From: Sphingomonas taxi
GTDB taxonomy: Bacteria; Pseudomonadota; Alphaproteobacteria; Sphingomonadales; Sphingomonadaceae
NCBI GenBank assembly: GCA_003243195.1
Contig: QFQI01000005.1
Coordinates: 124,001-188,000, forward strand
Length of the DNA stretch: 64,000 nt
Reading direction: 5' to 3'
Part shown: positions 1-8,273 of the stretch, piece after piece
Position numbering within the stretch: position 1 is the first letter of the stretch
Layout of the letters: each line of letters starts with the position of its first letter
Translations under genes and position numbers: made by a program
Notes under the pieces: generated by a model
Told to the model about the DNA's origin: nothing
Databases searched by the model: none
Seen by the model: only the letters and a program-made list of their open reading frames with translations

Positions 1-2360
1 TGGCGCGCAACGGCCATGCCACGGTCTTTCCGCAGGCGATCGGCATGGCCGCGACCTGGGACACCGATCTGGTGCACCGCATCGGCGACGTCGTCGCAAC
101 CGAGGCGCGCGCGAAGTTCAACGCGCGTCCCGCCTCCGCCGACCGCCGCATCTACGAAGGGCTGACGATCTGGTCGCCCAACATCAACATCTTCCGCGAT
201 CCGCGCTGGGGCCGCGGGCAGGAGACGTATGGCGAGGATCCGTATCTGACCGGCCGGCTGGGCGTCGCCTTCGTCACCGGGCTGCAGGGACCGGACCCTA
301 CGCATCCCAAGGTGATCGCGACGCCGAAGCACCTCGCTGTCCACAGCGGACCGGAGGCGGGACGCGACGGTTTCGACGTCGATCCCAGCCCGCAGGATAT
401 GGAGGCGACCTACCTGCCGGCGTTCCGCATGGCGGTGACCGAGGGCAAGGCGCTGTCGCTGATGTGCGCCTACAATTCTATCCACGGCACGCCGGCCTGC
501 GCCGACGCATCGTTGCTGAACGATCGCGTGCGGCGCGACTGGGGCTTCGACGGATTCGTGGTCACCGACTGCGATGCGGCGGCCAACATCCACCTGTTCC
601 ACCATTACCGGCTCGACGCCGCATCGGCCGCCGCAGCATCGGTGAAGGGCGGCACCGATCTGAATTGCGGCACCACCTATGGCGCATTGCCGCAGGCGGT
701 GACGCGCGGGCTGGTGAGCGCGGCGGAGGTCGACACCGCGCTACTCCGCTCGCTGAAGGCGCGCCACGCGCTCGGCATCGCGTTCGGCGGCGAGACGCCA
801 TGGGCGTCGATCAAGCCCGACGCGATCGGCGCGCCCGCGCATCGCGCGCTGGCGCTGGAGGCGGCGCGCAAGGCGATCGTGCTGTTGCGCAACGGGCATG
901 ATCGCCTGCCGCTGTCGCCCGCGACGAAGCTGGCGGTGATCGGCGCCAATGCCGACGATCTGGGCGTGCTACAGGCCAATTACCACGGCACCGCCGCGCA
1001 GCCGGTGACCCCGCTGGAGGGACTGCGCCGCCGCTTCCGCACCGTCAGCTATGCGCAGGGGTCGGTACTGGTCGATGGCGCGCCGGTGGTGGTGCCCGAA
1101 ACCGCGCTGCCCGGGCTCTCCGCACGCTACAGCGTCGGCGGGCGCGCCTTGCTGTTGCGACGCGAGCGGCGCATCGACCTGGACCTGACGCGCGTCCCCG
1201 CCGCCCCCGGCCTGCCCGTCACCGGCTATGTCGCGCATTGGACCGGCACATTGCGCCCGCCCGGCCCCGGCGCGTACCGGCTGGTGCTGGATCAGGTGCA
1301 ATGCTGGAAGGATTGCACGACGCACGACGCCGTGACGCTGACCGTCGGCGGGCGCGTGCTCCACGACGGTCCGCTGCCGAAGGGGCGGGTCGAGATCGCG
1401 TGGGACAGCGATGGCGGCGCGCAACCGCTGGAGATCGTGCTCGATCACAGGAGCGAGGACGAGAGCTTCCGCCTGATGTGGCTGCCGCCCGAGGAACCGA
1501 TGATCGCGGAGGCGGTGGCCGCCGCGCGCGCGGCCGACGTGGCGGTGGTGGTCGGTGGCCTGTCGCCCGATCTGGAGGGCGAGGCGTTGCAGGTGCAGGT
1601 GCCCGGCTTCGTCGGCGGCGACCGCAGCGACATCGCGCTGCCGTTCGCGCAGCAGCGCTTGCTCACCGCGCTGAAGGCGACCGGCAAGCCGATCGTGCTG
1701 GTGCTGGCCAGCGGCAGCGCGGTGGCGGTGGACCCGACGCTGGCCGACGCGGTGCTGGCGCTATGGTATCCCGGCGAGGCCGGCGGCACCGCGCTGGCGG
1801 ACGTGCTGGCGGGCGACACCAATCCGTCGGGGCGCCTGCCGGTCACCTTCTACAAGGCGACGACCGACCTGCCCGCCTTCGTGGATTACGGCATGAAGGA
1901 GCGCACCTACCGCTATTTCACCGGCACGCCCCTGTGGGGGTTCGGGCACGGCCTGTCCTATACCAGCTTCGGCTATGACCGGCTCACGTCCGCGGCCGAT
2001 GTCGCCAGCGGTGCACCGCTGAGCGTCACCGCGCGTGTCGCCAACCGTGGCGCGCGCGACGGCGAGGAGGTGGTGCAGGCGTATCTCGTCCCACCGGCGG
2101 TGAAGGGCGGCACGCTCACCGCGCCGGTGCTGCAACGCCAGTTGGTCGGTTTCCAGCGGCTCGCGCTGAAGAAGGGACGCAGCGGCACCGCACGCTTCAC
2201 CATCGACCCGCGGATGATGAGCATCGTCGACCGCGACGGCCGCCGCCACATCGCGCCGGGCGCGTATCGGCTGTGGATCGGCGGCGGCCAGCCGGACGCC
2301 GCGCCAGGCGCGTGGACCACCTTCACGGTGACCGGCGCGGACAAGGAGTTGCCGAAATGA
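1..2360 (+). CDS. Glycoside hydrolase family 3 (beta-glucosidase/beta-xylosidase-like) with PA14 insert, 5' truncated by window edge
   Basis: Reading frame is open from position 3 (first residues ARNGHATVFPQAIG before the Met at 45), so the true start lies upstream. GH3 enzymes remove terminal beta-linked sugars from glycans. Visible marks, numbered from Met45: the N-terminal TIM barrel with DPRWGRGQETYGEDP near residue 50, the nucleophile Asp175 in GFVVTDCDAA, a PA14-like sugar-binding insert at about 365-480, the alpha/beta sandwich, and a C-terminal fibronectin III-like domain (FGHGLSYTSF, then EVVQAYLVPP). The PA14 insert and barrel motifs resemble beta-xylosidase/beta-glucosidase members more than NagZ. 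It precedes three exo-glycosidases on the same strand, so it probably acts on the same glycan, but the exact sugar cannot be read from sequence. Confidence 0.9.
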   Translation, partial: ARNGHATVFPQAIGMAATWDTDLVHRIGDVVATEARAKFNARPASADRRIYEGLTIWSPNINIFRDPRWGRGQETYGEDPYLTGRLGVAFVTGLQGPDPTHPKVIATPKHLAVHSGPEAGRDGFDVDPSPQDMEATYLPAFRMAVTEGKALSLMCAYNSIHGTPACADASLLNDRVRRDWGFDGFVVTDCDAAANIHLFHHYRLDAASAAAASVKGGTDLNCGTTYGALPQAVTRGLVSAAEVDTALLRSLKARHALGIAFGGETPWASIKPDAIGAPAHRALALEAARKAIVLLRNGHDRLPLSPATKLAVIGANADDLGVLQANYHGTAAQPVTPLEGLRRRFRTVSYAQGSVLVDGAPVVVPETALPGLSARYSVGGRALLLRRERRIDLDLTRVPAAPGLPVTGYVAHWTGTLRPPGPGAYRLVLDQVQCWKDCTTHDAVTLTVGGRVLHDGPLPKGRVEIAWDSDGGAQPLEIVLDHRSEDESFRLMWLPPEEPMIAEAVAAARAADVAVVVGGLSPDLEGEALQVQVPGFVGGDRSDIALPFAQQRLLTALKATGKPIVLVLASGSAVAVDPTLADAVLALWYPGEAGGTALADVLAGDTNPSGRLPVTFYKATTDLPAFVDYGMKERTYRYFTGTPLWGFGHGLSYTSFGYDRLTSAADVASGAPLSVTARVANRGARDGEEVVQAYLVPPAVKGGTLTAPVLQRQLVGFQRLALKKGRSGTARFTIDPRMMSIVDRDGRRHIAPGAYRLWIGGGQPDAAPGAWTTFTVTGADKELPK

Positions 2361-2415
2361 CCATCACCCGCCGCTTGCCGCTGCCCGTATGGAAGACGGC
2401 ACAAGGGACTGCCGC

Positions 2416-3846
2416 ATGAAGATCGACCGACGCCACTTCGTCGCCGGCGCCGCCGCGTTCGCCGCCGCGCCCGCGACCGCCGCCACGCGCGCGCCGGCGT
2501 TCGCCAGCAAGCGCCCCGCGCCTGCCGACCGCCGCTTCGTCTCGCCGGCGGTAGAACGCGAGCTTGCGCAGGTATCGAGGCTGATCGCCGACCCGAAGCT
2601 GCGCTGGATGTTCGGCAATTGCTATCCGAACACGCTCGACACCACGGTCAGGATGGGGGTGGTCGATGGCAGGCCGGATGCGTTCGTCATCACCGGCGAC
2701 ATCAATGCGCTGTGGCTCCGCGACAGTTCGGCGCAGGTCACGCCCTACCTGCACCTCGTACGCGCGGACGCGAAGCTGGGCGAGCTGTTCCGCGGGCTGA
2801 TCGCGCGACAGGCGCGCTCGATCCTGATCGACCCCTATGCCAACGCCTTCATGGAGGATCCGGCGGCGAAGACCGACCTCGAATGGTCGCTGAAGGACCA
2901 GACCGAGATGAAGCCGGGCGTCGCGGAGCGGAAGTGGGAGATCGACTCGCTGTGCTACCCGATGCGGCTGGCGCACGGCTATTGGCAGGCGACGCGCGAC
3001 GCGCGCCCGTTCGACGCCACCTGGGCGCAGGCGGCACGCGCGAGCATCCGCACGTTCCGGGAGCAGCAGCGCAAGGATGGCCCCGGCCCGTACAGTTTCC
3101 TGCGCACGTCCAACCGCAACACCGAGATGATGCCGCTGGAGGGCTGGGGCAATCCGATGCGTCCGGTGGGGCTGATCGTCTCGGGCTTCCGTCCGTCCGA
3201 CGATGCATGCCTGTATCCGTTCCTGATCCCGTCGAACCTGTTCGCGGTCACCGCGCTGCGCGAACTGGCGATCGTCGCGAACGAGGCGGCACACGACGCG
3301 GCGCTCGCCACCGACGCGACGACGCTGGCCGGCGAGGTCGAGGCGGCGCTGCGGCAATGGGGCACGATGCGGCTACGCGACAGGTCGGAGGTTTGGGCGT
3401 TCGAGGTCGACGGCTTCGGCAACGCCATCTTCATGGATGACGCCAACGTGCCGTCGCTGTCGGGGCTTGCCTATCTCGGCTGCGTCCGCCCGGACGACGC
3501 CTTGTGGCGGCGCACGGAGGCGGCGGCGTGGAGCGGCGCCAACCCTTATTTCTTCCGCGGCACCGCCGGCGAGGGGATCGGCGGCCCGCATGTCGGACTA
3601 GGACAGATCTGGCCGATGTCGCTGATCGTGCGCGCGCTGTCGTCCACCGATCCGGCGGTGATCCGCGCCTGTCTGAAGACGCTGCGCGACACCGATGCCG
3701 GCACCGGCTTCATGCACGAGACCTTCGACCGGAACGATCCGTCGAAATGGACCCGTCACTGGTTCGCCTGGGCCAACGGCCTGTTCGGTGAACTGATCAT
3801 GCGGCTGGCCAGGACGCGGCCCGCCATATTGAAGGAAGCATTGTAA
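2416..3846 (+). CDS. Glycoside hydrolase family 125, exo-alpha-1,6-mannosidase
   Basis: 476 residues. GH125 (formerly DUF1237) enzymes are metal-independent inverting exo-alpha-1,6-mannosidases. The family block GDINALWLRDSSAQ and the downstream DQTEMKPG and SNRNTEMMPLEGWGNP segments are present, and the domain is full length. The start at 2416 is preferred over an upstream ATG at 2389: it has AAGGGA seven bases ahead and opens directly into a twin-arginine leader (DRRHFVAGAAAF), which predicts Tat export. The stop codon overlaps the next start (TAATG), so the GH92 gene is translationally coupled. With GH92 it would take apart alpha-mannan or the mannose arms of N-glycans. Confidence 0.93.
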   Translation: MKIDRRHFVAGAAAFAAAPATAATRAPAFASKRPAPADRRFVSPAVERELAQVSRLIADPKLRWMFGNCYPNTLDTTVRMGVVDGRPDAFVITGDINALWLRDSSAQVTPYLHLVRADAKLGELFRGLIARQARSILIDPYANAFMEDPAAKTDLEWSLKDQTEMKPGVAERKWEIDSLCYPMRLAHGYWQATRDARPFDATWAQAARASIRTFREQQRKDGPGPYSFLRTSNRNTEMMPLEGWGNPMRPVGLIVSGFRPSDDACLYPFLIPSNLFAVTALRELAIVANEAAHDAALATDATTLAGEVEAALRQWGTMRLRDRSEVWAFEVDGFGNAIFMDDANVPSLSGLAYLGCVRPDDALWRRTEAAAWSGANPYFFRGTAGEGIGGPHVGLGQIWPMSLIVRALSSTDPAVIRACLKTLRDTDAGTGFMHETFDRNDPSKWTRHWFAWANGLFGELIMRLARTRPAILKEAL

Positions 3847-6212
3847 TGGGCGACACGACCATGTCCCGCGATCCGGCGTGGCAACCCGACCGCGCGGCGG
3901 TGACGCGCCGCACGCTGCTCGCCTCCGCCGCAACGGTGGCGGTCGCCGCGCCGCTGCCGGCGCTGGCCGCGCGCAGCCCGCGCGCCGCGCCCAATTTGTT
4001 CGTCGGCACCGGCGGCGACGGCCACACCTATCCCGGCGCCACGCTGCCGTTCGGCATGGTGCAACTGTCGCCCGACACCGATGTGGCACGCTGGGACACC
4101 TGTTCCGGCTATCACCATGGCGACGGGTCGATCATGGGGTTCAGCCATACGCACCTGTCGGGCACGGGCATCGGCGACATGCTGGATGTGCTGGTGGTGC
4201 CAACCCGCGGGCCGGTGAAGCTGCAACCCGGACCGTTGAACGATCCCGATGCGGGCTTTCGCCAGCGGTATTCCGACGAGCATGCCGAGCCGGGCTATTA
4301 CCGGGTCGCGCTGGAAAGCGGGGTGCGGGCCGAGCTGACCGTGACCGAGCGGACCGGCTGGCACCGCTACACCTTCCCCGCCGGGTCGGGCCACATCCTG
4401 ATCGACCTGGCGCACATGATCCTCGACAAATGGGACAATCCCCCGTTGATCGACGACAGCAGCCTGCAGGTCGACGCGGACGGCACGCTGACCGGCAGCC
4501 GCCGCGTACATCGCTGGGCGAAGGGACGCCGCATCCATTTCGCGATGCAGCTCTCGCGCCGACCGGACCGTATCGCCTTCTACGGGGAGGACGATGCGGA
4601 ACAGCCCGCCGGCGCGACCGCCGTGAAGGGCAAGCGCGTGAAGGCGGTGCTGTTCTACGACGATGCCGGCGCGGCCCCGATCGTGATCCGCTGCGGCATC
4701 TCTGCGGTGGACGTCGGCGGCGCGCGCGCCAATCTCGCCGCCGAGGCGCGCGACTGGAACTTCGATCGCACGCGCCGCGCCGCCGCCCGCCGCTGGCAAG
4801 GTGAGCTGGGCGCGATCGCGGTGGAGGGCGGAACCGCCGACCAGCGGACGATCATGGCGTCGGCGCTCTACCATGCGATGCTCGCGCCGACGCTCTTTTC
4901 CGACGTCGACGGCCGCTATGTCGGGCTCGACCGGCAGGTGCACCGGCTCCCGGCGGGGCAGCGCGCCCATTCCACCTGGTCGCTGTGGGACACGTATCGC
5001 GCGCTCCACCCGCTGTTGACGATCATCGCCCCGGATCGCGTGAAGTCGCTGGTCGACGACCTGATCCGCCAGACCGCGCACAGCCCGTATGGTCCGCTCG
5101 TCTGGCCGCTTCAGGGGGTGGAGACGGGCACGATGATGGGCTGGCACGGCGTGTCGGTGCTTGCCGAGGCGCAGGTCAAGGGTATCGCCGCCGACTATGC
5201 CGCGGCCTGGCCCGCGATCGCGAAGCGCTCGTTCGACTTCACCGCGCCCGATCTCGACAACAGCAAGGGCCGCGACCTCTACGACGCCCGGGGCTATGTT
5301 CCCGCCGACAAATGGTTCGAAAGCGTCAGCCGCACGCAGGAATATGCCTATGACGACTGGGCGTCGTCACATCTGGCGCGCGCCGCCGGGCAGGAGGCGG
5401 ATGCCGCGCGGCTGCTCAAACGCTCGGGCAACTGGCGCAACGTCATCGACCCGGCGATCGGCTTCGCGCGGCCGCGCTTCGCCGACGGATCGTGGTGGAA
5501 GGACTATGACCCGATCCAGCTCGGCCACATGCCCAAGCCATGGTGGCGCGACTATACGGAAGCGAACGGCTGGCAGGCGACGTTCCTGAACCAGCACGAC
5601 ATCTATGGCCTGATCGCGCACATGGGTGGCGAGCGCGCGTTCGAGGCGAAGCTGGACGCGCTGTTCTCCGCGCCCTCCACGCTACCGAAGAACGCGCCGC
5701 CCGACATCAGCGGGCTGGTCGGCCAATATGCGCATGGCAACGAACCGGACCAGCACGTCCCCTATCTCTATGCCTATGTCGGCGCGCCGTGGAAGACGCA
5801 GGCGATGGTGCGCCGCCTGTGTACCGAAATGTACCGGAACGATCCGAACGGCGTGATCGGCAACGACGATTGCGGCCAGATGAGCGCGTGGTTCGTGCTG
5901 TCGGCGCTCGGCTTCTACCCGGTCGACCCGGTGGAGGCCGTCTATGTCTTCGGCTCGCCGCTGTTCGAACGCGCGACGGTCGCGCTGCCGGGTGGCAGGC
6001 GGCTGGTGGTGGAGGCACCCGGCAATGGACCGTCCACTCCTTATGTGAAGGCGGTGACGTGGAACGGTCGTCCGTGGACCAGAAGCTGGATCGGCCATGC
6101 CGATCTGGTGAAGGGCGGCCGGCTGCGCTTCACGATGAGCGCGACGCCCGAACCCGCGTTCGGCCGCGCGATGAACGACCGGCCGCCGTCGTTCGGACGG
6201 ACCCCGGCGTGA
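3846..6212 (+). CDS. Glycoside hydrolase family 92, calcium-dependent exo-alpha-mannosidase
   Basis: 788 residues, normal for GH92. These enzymes trim alpha-1,2/1,3-linked mannose with inversion and need calcium. Typical blocks are visible: PNLFVGTGGDGHTYPGATLPFG at the mature N-terminus, the GFSHTHLSGTG segment near residue 100, TYRALHPL and the C-terminal GNDDCGQMSAWFVLSALGFYP block that forms part of the active centre. A twin-arginine leader (VTRRTLLASAATVAVAAPLPALAA) predicts Tat export. The start overlaps the GH125 stop by one base and has AAGGAAG upstream; Met6 at 3861 is the alternative. Ends 37 bases before the fucosidase gene. Confidence 0.95.
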   Translation: MGDTTMSRDPAWQPDRAAVTRRTLLASAATVAVAAPLPALAARSPRAAPNLFVGTGGDGHTYPGATLPFGMVQLSPDTDVARWDTCSGYHHGDGSIMGFSHTHLSGTGIGDMLDVLVVPTRGPVKLQPGPLNDPDAGFRQRYSDEHAEPGYYRVALESGVRAELTVTERTGWHRYTFPAGSGHILIDLAHMILDKWDNPPLIDDSSLQVDADGTLTGSRRVHRWAKGRRIHFAMQLSRRPDRIAFYGEDDAEQPAGATAVKGKRVKAVLFYDDAGAAPIVIRCGISAVDVGGARANLAAEARDWNFDRTRRAAARRWQGELGAIAVEGGTADQRTIMASALYHAMLAPTLFSDVDGRYVGLDRQVHRLPAGQRAHSTWSLWDTYRALHPLLTIIAPDRVKSLVDDLIRQTAHSPYGPLVWPLQGVETGTMMGWHGVSVLAEAQVKGIAADYAAAWPAIAKRSFDFTAPDLDNSKGRDLYDARGYVPADKWFESVSRTQEYAYDDWASSHLARAAGQEADAARLLKRSGNWRNVIDPAIGFARPRFADGSWWKDYDPIQLGHMPKPWWRDYTEANGWQATFLNQHDIYGLIAHMGGERAFEAKLDALFSAPSTLPKNAPPDISGLVGQYAHGNEPDQHVPYLYAYVGAPWKTQAMVRRLCTEMYRNDPNGVIGNDDCGQMSAWFVLSALGFYPVDPVEAVYVFGSPLFERATVALPGGRRLVVEAPGNGPSTPYVKAVTWNGRPWTRSWIGHADLVKGGRLRFTMSATPEPAFGRAMNDRPPSFGRTPA

Positions 6213-6249
6213 TTCCCCGCGCCGCCCGCCCCTGCTCATGGAGCCAAGA

Positions 6250-8154
6250 ATGACCGACATCACCCGCCGCACCGTGCTGGCCGCCGGCGCCGCGTCCGCC
6301 GCGCTCCCGGCCGCCGCCGCACAGGGGGTCGCCGCGCCGCGTCCCTGGGGCGCCACCCCCTCGAAGCGCCAGCTCGCCTGGCACATGCGCGAGCAATATG
6401 CCTTCGTCCATTTCTCGATCAACACCTTCACCGATCGCGAATGGGGCTATGGCGACGAAAGCCCGAAGCTGTTCGATCCGAGCGATTTCGACGCCGACCA
6501 GATCGTCGCCGGCGCCAAGGCGGGGGGCATGCGCGGGATCATCCTGACCGCCAAGCACCATGACGGCTTCTGCCTTTGGCCGACGACGCTGACCGAACAT
6601 TGCATCCGCAACAGCCCCTACAGGGGGGGCCGCGGCGACATCGTCCGTGAGATGGAACAGGCCGCACGTCGTGCCGGACTGGCCTTCGGTCTGTACCTGT
6701 CGCCGTGGGACCGGAACCATCCCGAATACGGCCGGCCGGCCTATATCGACTATTTCCGCGCGCAGATCGTCGAATTGTGCACGCGCTATGGCGAATTGTT
6801 CGAATTCTGGTTCGACGGCGCGAACGGCGGCGACGGCTATTATGGCGGCGCGCGCGAGACGCGGAAGATCGACGCGCCGAAATATTACAACTGGCCGTCG
6901 ATCATCGCGCTGGTCCACCAGCATCAGCCGATGGCCTGCACCTTCGACCCGCTGGGTGCCGACGTGCGCTGGGTCGGCAATGAGGACGGCGTGGCCGGCG
7001 ATCCGTGCTGGCCGACGATGCCGAACCATCCCTATGTCCAGTCGGAAGGCAATTCGGGCGTGCGCGGCGCGCCCTTGTGGTGGCCGGCGGAAACCGACGT
7101 CTCGATCCGCCCCGGCTGGTTCTATCACCCGGACGAGGATGCCAAGGTCAAGGATCCGGCGCGGCTGCTGCGCCTTTACGACGAGTCGGTGGGACGGGGC
7201 ACCAACCTGAACCTCAACCTGCCGCCCGATCGCCGCGGCCGGCTGGCCGATCACGACGTGGCGGTGCTCAGGAGCTTCGGCGCGGCGCAGGCGCAGACCT
7301 ATGCGCGCGATCTGGCGCAGGGCGCAGTGGCGCACGCCAGCGCGGAACGGGGGCGCGCGTTCGCCGCAGCGCGCGTGCTCGACGGGCGACGCGACACCTA
7401 TTGGTCGACGCCCGATCAGGTGACCACGCCCAGCCTGACGCTCGACCTGCCGCCCGGACGCAGCTTCGACGTGATCCGCTTGCGCGAATATCTGCCGCTT
7501 GGCGTGCGCGTCACCCGCTTCGCGATCGACCTGGAGGAAGGCGGCGCGTGGCGCACCGTTGCGGAGCACGAATGCGTCGGCGCGCAGCGCATCGTGCGCC
7601 TGTCGCGTCCGTCGTCCGCGCGCCGGCTGCGGCTGCGCATCGTCGAGGCTCCCGCCTGCCCCGCGATCAGCGAGATCGCGCTGTTCCGACAGGTGGCGCC
7701 GGTGACGGTCGCGGCGCCGCGTGCGTCCGATCCGACGATCCTGCCGCGCGACGGCTGGGCGATCGCCGCCGCCTCCGGTCCGGGTGCGGAGGCGCTGATC
7801 GACGGCGACGCGCAGACGCGCTGGACCGTCCCCTCGCCCTCCGCGGCGGCGCCCGCCGCGGTGACGATCGACTTCGGCCGCGCGGTCGCGCTCGCCGGCT
7901 TCAGCCTGACGCCGTCGCGCACGGTTGCCAGGGACACCGCGCCGCCGCGCGGCTACCACGCCGACACCAGCGTCGATGGCCGTAGCTGGACGGCGGCCGG
8001 GGCCGGCGAGTTCGGCAACATGGCCTATGCGCTCGCCACACAGCGCGTCGCCTTCGCGGCGCGCGAGGCACGTTACCTGCGGCTGCGCTTCGATGCGCCG
8101 GCGGTGTCGGCGGGACACATGACGATCGCCGACATCGGAGCGTTCACGCGGTGA
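6250..8154 (+). CDS. Glycoside hydrolase family 29, alpha-L-fucosidase with two F5/8 type C-like domains
   Basis: 634 residues. GH29 enzymes release alpha-linked L-fucose with retention. The N-terminal barrel shows WHMREQYAFVHFSINTF, GIILTAKHHDGFCLWP and the nucleophile region FEFWFDGANGG (Asp189). After residue about 370 there are two beta-sandwich segments resembling F5/8 type C (CBM32) modules: LDGRRDTYWS to IALFRQ and IDGDAQTRWT to the C-terminus; these would bind glycan. The leader ITRRTVLAAGAA is Tat-like. I chose 6250 over the ATG at 6238 because GGAG lies just ahead of it and the leader starts there. Last gene of the glycosidase run, implying a fucosylated mannose-rich substrate such as a plant or animal N-glycan. 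Confidence 0.93.
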   Translation: MTDITRRTVLAAGAASAALPAAAAQGVAAPRPWGATPSKRQLAWHMREQYAFVHFSINTFTDREWGYGDESPKLFDPSDFDADQIVAGAKAGGMRGIILTAKHHDGFCLWPTTLTEHCIRNSPYRGGRGDIVREMEQAARRAGLAFGLYLSPWDRNHPEYGRPAYIDYFRAQIVELCTRYGELFEFWFDGANGGDGYYGGARETRKIDAPKYYNWPSIIALVHQHQPMACTFDPLGADVRWVGNEDGVAGDPCWPTMPNHPYVQSEGNSGVRGAPLWWPAETDVSIRPGWFYHPDEDAKVKDPARLLRLYDESVGRGTNLNLNLPPDRRGRLADHDVAVLRSFGAAQAQTYARDLAQGAVAHASAERGRAFAAARVLDGRRDTYWSTPDQVTTPSLTLDLPPGRSFDVIRLREYLPLGVRVTRFAIDLEEGGAWRTVAEHECVGAQRIVRLSRPSSARRLRLRIVEAPACPAISEIALFRQVAPVTVAAPRASDPTILPRDGWAIAAASGPGAEALIDGDAQTRWTVPSPSAAAPAAVTIDFGRAVALAGFSLTPSRTVARDTAPPRGYHADTSVDGRSWTAAGAGEFGNMAYALATQRVAFAAREARYLRLRFDAPAVSAGHMTIADIGAFTR

Positions 8155-8227
8155 GGTGAGGCGCGCAGGTGGCGCGATGCGGGATCGGCGGTGCGGGGCC
8201 GGTGAGCGCCGGGATGCGGGAGCGAAC

Positions 8228-8273
8228 CCCGCCCGGGAAACCCGCCTTCTCGCGAGCATCCCGGGCGGGCTTT
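8228..8273. terminator. Hairpin terminator between convergent fucosidase and MCP genes
   Basis: A perfect 11-base inverted repeat (8228-8238 with 8259-8269) encloses a 20-base loop and is followed by CTTT. A nested alternative stem, AAACCCGCC with GGCGGG..TTT, could serve the other strand. Placement immediately past both convergent stop codons supports bidirectional termination. Confidence 0.6.
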
